In this document: positions 49,111 through 58,850 of the stretch, piece after piece
How positions within the stretch are numbered: the stretch's first letter is position 1
Layout of the letters: each line of letters opens with the position of its first letter
Notes under the pieces: generated by a model
The model's input: only the letters and a program-made list of their open reading frames with translations
Databases searched by the model: none
What the model was told of the DNA's origin: nothing
Assembly (NCBI RefSeq): GCF_011075055.1
Contig: NC_058151.1
Coordinates: forward strand, 2,331,001 to 2,395,000
From: Mangifera indica
Taxonomy: Eukaryota; Streptophyta; Magnoliopsida; Sapindales; Anacardiaceae
Length of the DNA: 64,000 nucleotides
Direction of reading: 5' to 3'
Translations under genes and position numbers: made by a program

Positions 49111-52039
49111 CAAGTATCTTCCCATGGAATACAAAGCATATGTTAGATTTTCCAAAGCTACTGTCAAATAGGTCGGCTAGTCCATCCCCAGTAAATACTT
49201 TAATTTAATATATTATCATCAAATTTACCGTCTATTTCTCTTGAACTTATAGATACATGCAAGTGGTCCTGTAGTGTCTTAATTCAATCAACGAGTTTCT
49301 GGAGAACAAGCCAACTACGTATGACTTGATAGACCTAGGTACATCATAGAGGGAGATTGAGAGAGTGATGTCATTTAGTCTTGCGTGTAAATGAGAATAA
49401 TTACTCGTAAAGTTGACATCTAATTAGCAGGATAAGTTATTAAAAGTTGCAATCAATATTGGATGAAGTTAAAAATGAGAAGATCGACGTATTGATAAAT
49501 TGTCAAAGTTCTTAATTGAGGTGAAATAAGTAAGAAACGACGATATCAACATAGAAATAAATTAGAAATGATGAGATAAACACTAAAAATGGATGAAAAA
49601 GTTAAATCAGTGTTAAAGATAGGTTGTTAGAAGTGAAAATGATAACGATAGTTTGATGATCTCCTAATAAGAAAAGAACAAGGGTAAAAAGAACGATAAG
49701 ATAAGGTTTATAATATAAACTAGATATTTAAAATTTTTCTAATTTCTAATATTTGTGATTTTAAAGTGGCATAATAATTTTGAAAAATGTAATAGTTATA
49801 TATAACTTAACTTCTTAACGCCGTTTCGTAGAATTGATTCTAAGTAAAATAGTGTGATATATACCATCAAAAAGTGAAAAGGTAGGTTCTTGGGCAAACC
49901 TTGGGTGGGCAATGTAATATACTCTTTCAACTTTAATCATATAACATTTTTCACATTCATAACTTAAAAAAAATTACTCATATGACATGATATGTTATAC
50001 CCTAGACTATTTACAACAATAAATTAACAGGAAGTCAAGCAAATTGTTTCCTTTATGGACCTTTCCCTGTGCCAAGTTCAAGCTCACCTTGTTTGAATAC
50101 CACAAAAGCTCATTTCTTTTTCATATAATAAAGGATAATTCATGCAGTCAATTTGGCACATTAATATATTCTCAAGAATAATTGATGCTATAATTAATCA
50201 TTATTATTAAAAAATATTGGTTCAATTATTCTTGATAATCGCCAGACTCTAGGTTTAATATACACCAAGCCAGTTTTAAACCACTTGTAAAATAAGCAGC
50301 CTGTAAGCTTTGAGAATAATAATGTTTATAACAGGAGATTTAATGCAACAAAATTAATTAAATTTCTTCTTCCTTGTTACTTTTCTGCAGAGGAAATGAG
50401 AAAATGATAGGTTTGTTAATTTCCATAATGATTCAAATAAAATAGACTAGAATATAAGTCTTCTTTTGCTTTTTCTTTTTCTCTCTTTACTAGAATAAAA
50501 AAGATTAACCCATTTCACGTGTTGAGAAAATTGCAAAAAGTTCTCCATAGACTGTGATTTGGTAGAAAAGACAAATTGTTTCATATTCATATACACAAGG
50601 TAATGTATATATTTCTGTCAAAATATATCTAAATTGGAAATTAATTTATTATTTTATACCCCATTTCATGGGTTGAGACTTGCAGAAAGTTCTCCGTAGT
50701 CTGCAATTTGGTGGAAAAGTATAAGTTGCTTCTTATTCACACACACAAGTTGGTGGAAATCAACAATTAATAATCAAACGATAGCAAGTTGGTTTTAGGA
50801 GTATCTATATATTTATAGCTGAGTTTACCAACTAATTAAAGTTCCACTTCCTAAACCTTGATTGTTAGTATTAATCAGTTTTGCGTGTTAAACTGTTTAG
50901 CATAACTTGAAGGAAAAGGCTAGATGAGAATATCAATTGTTTGTCCCTCCCTGCTTTTGTTTTTTTTTTTTAATCAAGAAACTCAATCCGAATCAAATCA
51001 TCTATTTAGAGCCGCACCAATCACACTGCTCTATTTTTAGGGAAATTAATTAAAATACTCATATTTTAGAGGATGCATATTATTGGTGTGAAGGTTTGCA
51101 TCAACGAGAAGTATACCAAATCCAAGTGGACTTGAATGGAAAAATATGAAAAGACACAGTAAAAATAGTGAACAAATTAGTTTTTAATAGTTCGACCAAA
51201 AAGACAATAACTTATGTGCATGGTATTGTTAAAATCAAAGTAATGAGGAATTACAAAAATGTAATGCCAAAACAGTATGAAGTTATAACTTCGTGTGTGT
51301 GTGTGTGTTAGCTTAGGCATATGTATTTGCTAGAAAAATCTGTCTCTCATCTCTTTCCATTGTTATGGAGTTATAACAGTGGAAGTTAGGGTTATATGTA
51401 TAATTGTTTAAAGTGGTACAAAAGTTGATGATATGATAAGTGTAATTATGATCCTAATATGGTAAGACAATAATTACATTTCAATTGTGATTGATAAGAT
51501 TGAGGAAAGTAATTTCTTGACAATAAGAAATAATTATTTAATATCTGATGAACCACAAAAGTTATGAAAAATTTGATCCCGATTTACTATTTGTGGTTTC
51601 TAGAAGTGATTATATCTAATATGAAAATTCTTATGTAAGTCACGAGCTAGAGGACTGTTTATCTACTAGTTATTAGTTGTCACTATGATTCGTAATTGTA
51701 AGTTTATTTGAAAAAGAACTTTGATTGCATAACAATTGTTTCTTAGTTTATAAAGTGTGAATAGCACTACAAAAACTCTCTATATCTTTTACAAGGATAA
51801 ACATCACATGAACGGTTAAAAATTTATAATTGCTAATATGACAATAGGCGTTAAGCATTTAATACGCCACATGCACAAGTTGTGTGCATGTCAAGTTGAT
51901 ATAGGAACTCATGATTTCTTGTAGGCACATCTCATGTTCATGGGAGGATGGTCCACATGTGCTCTAGTATTGTCATATATAGATTGGACCCCTTCCCATT
52001 TTTTCCTAGAATAATTACAATATTTTATAAGCATACATG

Positions 52040-52132
52040 TCCTTTGGCTCAGGAAATCCGAATTTGTCTAGAGAAGGTTTTCAATAGTGACACTTTCCTT
52101 GGTGCATTTCTTCTTGAACAGGTTTTCAAGGT
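52040..52132 (+). other. Possible exon fragment, unidentified
   Basis: An open stretch reads PLAQEIRICLEKVFNSDTF and then LGAFLLEQVFK, ending at a donor-like AAG/GTAAGA. It looks like the end of a coding exon rather than random sequence, but I recognise no family and found no certain partner exon. Confidence 0.25.
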
Positions 52133-52627
52133 AAGACTCTTCTAACTTTTTCATGATGATGTTTGAGTAAAGTTTCTTAGTGAAAGTTGGTTAGGTTTAC
52201 ATTTAGGGATGTCGAGTTGGTCATAAGTAAAGTTTTTGATGATAAACAATCATATTTATTTGTATCTTTCGACTATCTTTTAAGAGCAAAACTATATTAA
52301 GGTAAATTCGTTCAACCTTCATTCTAATAACTATATCTATATAACCTCTAGAATATTGATTGCTATTATGTACACCTCCTCAAATATTGCTATTATAATT
52401 AATTAACTTTTTTTTTTTTTAACTTGAAACAAAACCTAGTTATTTCTTCCAAGTAAAATGCCCCATTTAGGTTCTGGTGGCGATGTTAATAGAAGAAGAG
52501 AAAATACTCCATTGAGTGATTAGGCCAATGGAACCTGAGTCCCATATTTCCCTTGGGCTTGTACGCTTGTCAAATTTACTTTAAACAAAGCCCATTACCC
52601 ATTTGCTTCTTCTATGTATTATTTAAA

Positions 52628-53509
52628 GAGTAAATTAATTTTCCGCGCAAGGTTTGATCCAAAAATATTTTTCCAGTACTAGATATCATAAATAATACAT
52701 TTCCACCCAAAATTAAATTTTCTTCTAAAAAAATTAAAACAATAATTTTACCATCTATTAATTCTGAAAATAAATAAAAATAATTTTTTTATATATCAAA
52801 CATAAACTTTTTAAATATGGCAATTTAACCTTTAAAGAGATTTAAAAACACGTAAATTAATTCTTGAAATCTTTTGAAAACCCTAATTATGGCACCAGAC
52901 TACTTCAAAAATAATCATATTTACCCTCATATATTTTAAAAATATTATTATGACCACAATAGTTTGTAACATAATATTTACACCCTTGTGTTCTATTAAG
53001 TTCTTTAGGGTGTAACTATTCTATTTAAAACTATTGAGGGCATATAAATTTTAGAAATTTCAACTATTCCCCCAATTTTTTTAAATTTTAAAAAAACCCT
53101 AAAATACTTTAACACCCCTAACATTTAAAAAAATTATAGTTTACCCTAAACATACAATTATATATCATTGATACCCATATCCATATTTGTACTAGTACAT
53201 TTACTACTATTCATCATTTCTAGCTTGAAATCGGGAGGAGAGGAAGAAGGTGATGAGGGTGAAAGGAAAGAGAAATGAGTGAGTTCTTATGTAATTTAAA
53301 TGTTTTATTTTTAAATTTTTATTAATTTGAAGTTATATGATAATTTTGAAAAATAAAATAATAAAGATAAAATGGTAATTTTATTTTTTAATATCGTCAG
53401 TTTTTTCCATTAACAAAGTTAGATTTTGGATAATAAAGTGATATTTAAACAATTTAGGGTGGAAAAATTTTCTTATGTCAAACCTTAAGTGGAAAAATAT
53501 AATTTACTC
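52628..53509. mobile_element. Foldback element, subgroup with GAGTAAATT ends
   Basis: Left end GAGTAAATTAATTTTCCGCG, then CAAGGTTTGATCC. The right end, read inward, is GAGTAAATTATATTTTTCCA then CTTAAGGTTTGAC. Interior blocks mirror each other. It is 882 bp and non-coding. Termini differ from the GGCC-ended copies, so it may be a separate subgroup. Confidence 0.6.
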
Positions 53510-54207
53510 ATTTATAAGAATTTGAACTTTGTCCTTGTTCTAGGACTATCAAAAGTAGGAGCATGAGCAATAGGCAAAAACGAAAATAGACTCTAACCGA
53601 CTTAATGAAGGTCAGTTGACTCTCCAAGCTCTCCTTGTGTTTAAAAAATTAATTGTTTAATATATTTGAAATATCAAAATACACTCTTAAAATTTTTCAC
53701 TGGTCATTTTAAGATTTTATTATTTCTTAATTAATCTTTTATATTTTTACTTTTATTTCATTTTGATATTCAATATCGTAACTTTAGGTCCACCACTAAA
53801 AATAAAATTGAGAATCAACCGTGGCCGATGATAATTATAGTGATATGAATATAGAGTTAGTTATCTCTTTCACTGTAATATACATTTCTTATTTATACGA
53901 ATAAGTGTTTCAATTCTTCACTTTGATATGCTATGTTTTTTAAGAACCGAGGAGATATTAGCCATGGTGAGTTCTGATATATGTATGTAAAATTATCATT
54001 TTTTCCATTTCACAGAAAGAAGTTTCCCTTAGATGTGTAGTTTCTTATAATTGATATGCAGTTGTTTTGATGGTATGGCTTAAATATTAGATTGTGTCCA
54101 AGTTGTAATTATCTTTACTGTTCATAATAAAACACAATATTACAACCGTGTGCATGTTTATGACTATTTCAGCAATGGAACTTTAGTTTCACTTTTTAAT
54201 TTGTTAC

Positions 54208-54265
54208 AGAAGAGCCTATTGAAGCCGAGAAAAAGAAGAAGATGAACAGAAAATGTAGTTGGGAA
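54208..54265 (+). other. Possible exon interrupted by the retrozyme
   Basis: A strong acceptor-like TTTTTAATTTGTTACAG is followed by a frame reading EPIEAEKKKKMNRKCSWE up to the retrozyme. Beyond the element the same frame would continue a few codons (after one copy of GGGAA) to a TGA. The family is not recognised and the exon is only inferred. Confidence 0.25.
54261..54265. repeat. Target site duplication, left (GGGAA)
   Basis: An exact match to 55432-55436 on the other side of the retrozyme. Confidence 0.9.
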
Positions 54266-54754
54266 TGTCACAGGGCTAATTCCCTCAACTAGCCTGTGCG
54301 GCATCCTCGATGGACTATCTCGAGGATTAGCCTTGCATGCGCCCATATTATGGCATCGAATCACTGGTTTCGTCCTGCCTTGGACTCATCAGGAGAACGA
54401 CTCCAGCTCTCGACCAGTTTGTGCAGGGTTGGCCTAGTCCCCTCTTCAATGCCGAGTGAGTAGCATTGTGCACGCCCCGTGGCTGGAGCACTCCCAATAG
54501 CAGATACTGCCTTCCGAACCCAATGATCACGCATACTCACTTTCAAGATCGCCACCATCTCCTAGCTACCCAAAGCCCTGCCACGGCTCCCAACCTGAGC
54601 CCATGACAAACCCTCCCCCACGAAAAATGGAGCACGCCTTCGTGCTCTGCTCGCTCGCAAAGTACCCCCAGTCTACACTAGTCGCATCAGACCACACGAT
54701 GAGTGTCCCCCATTATTGGCTAAAGGGACGGTCGACCCCCTGTCAAGCGCGACA
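54266..54754 (-). repeat. Retrozyme 3' LTR (489 bp)
   Basis: The same length as the other LTR, with about 20 substitutions and no indels by eye (about 96% identity). The hammerhead lies at 54363-54418. Confidence 0.92.
54363..54418 (-). ncRNA. Type III hammerhead ribozyme in the 3' LTR
   Basis: Read on the minus strand: stem III 5' strand ACUGGU (54418-54413), C17 of the GUC triplet at 54412, stem I GAGAGC/GUUCUC closed by a 7-nt loop, then CUGAUGA (54392-54386). Stem II is GUCC/GGAC with loop AAGGCA, followed by GAA and stem III 3' strand ACCAGU (54368-54363). All invariant core bases are present. Predicted cleavage falls between 54412 and 54411. Confidence 0.93.
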
Positions 54755-54765
54755 TCCCCTCATCA
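54755..54765 (-). other. Polypurine tract
   Basis: TGATGAGGGGA on the minus strand, directly before the 3' LTR. This is the expected position for plus-strand priming. Confidence 0.75.
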
Positions 54766-54926
54766 TGTCAGGAGCAGTTGACACCCCGAAAGACCCCTGT
54801 CTTCCACTTGGTGCACCCCCTCGTTATGGCATGATTGGCATTTGCTTCTTAACATCAGGCTTTTCACATGCCCCGTGCACTACCGCCTGTTGTTTGTTTG
54901 GAGGATCTACTACAACAATGATGGTT

Positions 54927-54940
54927 TGGCTCTGATACCA
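54927..54940 (-). other. Primer-binding site for initiator tRNA-Met
   Basis: TGGTATCAGAGCCA on the minus strand, 2 nt after the end of the 5' LTR. TGGTATCAGAGC is the classic plant primer site complementary to the 3' end of initiator tRNA-Met. Confidence 0.9.
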
Positions 54941-54942
54941 TT

Positions 54943-55431
54943 TGTCACAGGGCTAATTCCCTCAACTAGCCTGTGCGGCATCGTCAATGGACCGTCTAGA
55001 GAATTAGCCTTGCATGCGCCCATATTATGGCATCGAATCACTGGTTTCGTCCTGCCTTGGACTCATCAGGAGAGAGGCTCCAGCTCCCGACCAGTTTGTG
55101 CAGGGTTGGCCTAGTCCCCTCTTCAATGCCGAGTGAGTAGCATTGTGCACGCCCCGTGGCTGGAGCACTCCCAATAGCAGATATTGCCTTCCGAACCCAA
55201 TGATCACGCATACTCACTTTCAAGATCGCCACCATCTCCTAGCTACCCAAAGCCCTGCCACGGCTCCCAACCTGAGCCCGTGACAAACCCTCCCCTACGA
55301 AAAATGAAGCATGCCCTCGTGCTCTGCTCGCTCGCAAAGTACCCCCAATCCACACTGGTCGCATCAGACCACACGATGAGTGTCCCCCATTATTGGCTAA
55401 AGGGACGCTCGACCCCCTGTCAAGCGCGACA
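54943..55431 (-). repeat. Retrozyme 5' LTR (489 bp)
   Basis: On the minus strand this is the upstream LTR; it is followed after 2 nt by the primer-binding site. The hammerhead lies at 55040-55095. Confidence 0.92.
55040..55095 (-). ncRNA. Type III hammerhead ribozyme in the 5' LTR
   Basis: The same design as the other copy, 677 bp away: stem III ACUGGU/ACCAGU, GUC triplet, CUGAUGA, stem II GUCC/GGAC, GAAA. Stem I differs in sequence but still pairs (GGGAG with CUCUC, one G-U wobble). Predicted cleavage falls between 55089 and 55088. Confidence 0.93.
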
Positions 55432-55436
55432 GGGAA
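55432..55436. repeat. Target site duplication, right (GGGAA)
   Basis: An exact match to 54261-54265. Its integrity shows that the element is whole. Confidence 0.9.
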
Positions 55437-58123
55437 AACATAGAAATTTATGACCAAATATGAGCGTGCTAGAATCTTACGAACATAAGCTTTGCAGATC
55501 GGGTTTTTCTACTTTCTTTCTTTCTATGTAAATCCTTCCAATCTAATGTTTTGTTTCTATAAATGGGTCAAAGCAATAATAAGTTTTTCTTTCTATTGAG
55601 CAGCATGAATGCCCCTATGATGTTGAATTGGAGAGCGACACTCACCCACTTGAGATAAGATTCTTTAAATTATATTATTTGAACATCATTATTAATAATA
55701 AAAGATTTTTTATTACATGACAAACCAAATAAATGATAGTTTATCAGAGTAATCCCCTCAAGTAAATGTCATGTCTACTTTTTTCCCCTTTCTTGCTTCT
55801 ACATCACATCTTATCAAGCTTGCAACCACCTTTCTATAGTTAGGGCTCTACTGGTCGCCGGCCCACTGGTTCTAACAATTAAACCTTTAACCTTGTTCCT
55901 TCTGCACATTGTGGGAGTGAGCACGAATGCTTTATTAATTATATACTGCTTTTGAATTTTCCTTTTTGTTATAAACAGTTGCAAATTACTCTGCCTGTGG
56001 ACATATATTTGGTCTGTGCTGTCATGTTCTCTTGGTGAACAAACAAATGAAAGGGTGGATCAGAAGTGCATATGCCATTAAAATATGGGCTTCTTTTAGT
56101 CATGGTACATAATTTTCACAACTTAGATGTTCTTCTATATCAACTAGTGTAATGCTTTCCATTTGTAAAATTATTTTGCCATGATAATGTGGCTTACCTC
56201 TTGCTTTACAGCACATTCAAGCTGGACTGTCCATTCACATTGAATGCCCTACTGTTATTCTAGTGGTGGCACCTAGCTAATTTATCTTTTCCTTTTGTCA
56301 CCATGTTGGGACTGCAACTTCTCTTGCTCTCTATCTCTCTTTTTTTAAATAAATTGTCGGGCCATGCTGCAGGATTAGCCCTTTATATCTGTTGTTATTA
56401 GACTGCTATGAAGGGGCTTCGGGAGAGGAGCTTTCCATTTACTATTCGCAGATACCTCCTGATGTAACCGTCTGTTTTATCCGCTCCTATTTAATTTAGT
56501 CCAGTCCGACCTGCCCGTTTGCTAGATCTAATAGTAAAATAGCCAGCCGTCCAAGAACATGAATCACGTGGAACTAATTACACGAAGACATGCAGACAAT
56601 GGAAGTATTTTTGACGATGGATATGGCCATATGGGCTCCCTTTTTCCATTTTCTTAAAGCAAATCTTAACATAAATTGCATGAATGATTGCCCACAACCC
56701 CACTTGTTATTTAAGATCATGAATTAAATATTATATGAGCTTATCAAATAGCAGAGCATACATGTCCTCACATTTCAGAGTCTGTTTTGCATTTTCTGTT
56801 GTTTCTTTTTTAAGATTTTCCCAGTACGACCACCGCTCAAAATGACAATAACCCAATTGGTGTGTGATGTACAAAAACTGAATAGTCACTGCAGTTTTCA
56901 TGAACCTTGGTTAGGTGCAAAAATGGAAAGCTATAAATGAAGATAAAAGCTGACACAGATAAGTGGTGTAAGTTATTATCTTATGAGGTACGTAGTTAGG
57001 CTTCTGATCTGAGTTAGTAGAAGTTATCATGTTATGAGTCAGGCGGCGGCTTCGGACACGATAGAGACAACACCGTTGTGGTTTGCCCTATAAATAATTT
57101 AAGTAACAAAAGAAACAAAAATTGTGGCATAAGAGCTTAAATTTATTCTTAATGATATTTTAAAATTAATTTTTTATAAATATAAAAATTAAAATTTATG
57201 TTACACCAAATTAAATAATTTATAATAAGATTCATTCTATTATATTTATGTAACGTTTACTTATATTATTTTTATTTGATATGAAACTATTTAACCTTTA
57301 ATATCTTTCTTCAAATACAACTACTATAAAGTGTTAGACCCGTCGGCTGCGTGCGTTGCCACTTGACATTCAGAATCACTTTAGATTGTTATACTTACCT
57401 ATTTGGTTTTAAACTCTGATATTATAAAAAAGTTATGAATTAGGTTATAAACTAAATGAATATTATTAACAAAATATTATATAATTTATATTATTAAAAA
57501 ATAATCTAAAAAGAAATCTAATTTTATGAAAAAAGAAAAATAATATATACCAAAATAAAAATAATATAAAATCAAAATTAATTAAATTAATTAAAATTGA
57601 ATCTAATCAAAACTGGTCGAATTAGAAAAATAAATATTATTTAATGTATTTGATATAATGATTATCAAACCGATCATTAAATCCAAACTTTTTCCGGTTT
57701 GATCTAAGGATGATCTTACTCAAAGGAAGGCCTTCTTTTTTCTTTTTTTCCGATTAAATTAAAAACTGGTGAATTAATCAACTTTCTAACCTGTCTGGCC
57801 CTTTAAATTTGTGGGCGAATTCGATGCTCTACAGTACACAAATTATTGCTGTCAACTTTCTATCCTGTGTCGGAAAATAAATCTTGGTCAGCACACAACT
57901 TTCAGGAGATCAAATCTCCAGGGTGTCATCTCTGAAACTTCAGATAAGGCCGATTAATAAAATACCCAGAAATTATACGAACCGTGCTTCCTGTAAATTC
58001 TAAACAGATTAGGACTTGACATTAATATATGATATATGAAATTATACGTATCTTGGGACTTCAGGTGACGAATGTTTCAACATTTGGTTAGATGATAAGT
58101 TGTTTAATTTCTTAGTTATTGAT

Positions 58124-58850
58124 AGGCTAAATGACTATTTTCCCCCCAAGATTTGATAAAATAACTTATTTTCACTTATTAAGTTTGAAAAAACCAATCT
58201 CTCATCCATCTGTTAAAATTAATTATTTTTAAGTAATTAATGGGTATTTATATCATTCTCTGTAAATATTATAATAGAATTGTATTATAGTGTGTCAATG
58301 TTAAATATATATTTTTCTTATCTTATTTAGGAAATCAAATATTCACCCTATATATTTTTAAAATATAATATAACCGCAATAGTTTTTAATATGACATTTA
58401 CATCTCATATTTATTGTATATTTTGGATATAATTATCAATTTTGAAATTATTAAAGAACTTACTAAAATTTAAAAAATTTATGGAACCCCCAAACTTTTT
58501 AAAATTTCAAAAAAATCCCTTTAAAACTTTTATTAACACCTTTAATATTTTTTAAAATTATAATTTTACCTCCAAATATATAATTATACATTATTGACAC
58601 CCATATCTTTATTTGTATCAATATTTTTGTTATTATTTTTAATTAAAATTAATATAAATTAAGATATACAATTATTTAATAAAATCTTAGAAGTAAAGTA
58701 TTATTTAGTTCGATGGTTTTTTTGTCTTTTCGATAATTTTATAAAAAGAGTTAATAGAACTTGTACAAAATTTAACAAATAGGGGAGAAATTGATTTTTT
58801 CAAACTTAACAAGTGAAAATCATTTTTTCATCAAATCTGAGATGAAATTA
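58124..58850. mobile_element. Foldback element, right end eroded
   Basis: Starts GGCTAAATGACTATTTTCCC, CCCAAGATTTGAT. The right arm has GTGAAAATCATTTTTTCATC and AAATCTGAGATGAAATTATA, but the terminal GGCC-type bases are not clear. Interior blocks mirror each other. Confidence 0.5.

Larger units (their letters stand above)
54266..55431 (-). mobile_element. Retrozyme: non-autonomous LTR retroelement with hammerhead ribozymes
   Basis: Length 1,166 bp. Two 489-bp direct repeats (54266-54754 and 54943-55431), each starting TG and ending CA, enclose a 188-bp centre. On the minus strand the order is 5' LTR, primer-binding site, centre, polypurine tract, 3' LTR. GGGAA occurs on both sides (54261-54265 and 55432-55436) as a perfect 5-bp target duplication. 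There is no gag-pol and no plausible protein. Each LTR holds a complete hammerhead ribozyme. This set of parts (short LTRs, initiator tRNA-Met primer site, purine tract, type III hammerheads, total size near 1.2 kb) defines plant retrozymes. It is distinctly GC-rich against its AT-rich surroundings. It must rely on another retroelement's enzymes. An ordinary TRIM would lack the ribozymes, and a Cassandra element would carry 5S rRNA sequence, which is absent. Confidence 0.93.

Noticed and set aside
54266..55431. Cassandra-type TRIM element
   Set aside because: Cassandra LTRs carry a 5S rRNA sequence with its promoter boxes. I see none here, while hammerhead ribozymes are present in both LTRs.
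54361..55453. Several open frames of 60-110 codons, pairs of them nearly identical
   Set aside because: They lie in the two LTRs of the retrozyme. Frames on both strands repeat in each LTR and none has a domain; the GC-rich sequence simply has few stop codons.
55895..55920. GAGTGAGCAC stretch resembling part of miR156
   Set aside because: The rest of the mature sequence does not match, and no hairpin with a miR156 star strand is visible nearby.
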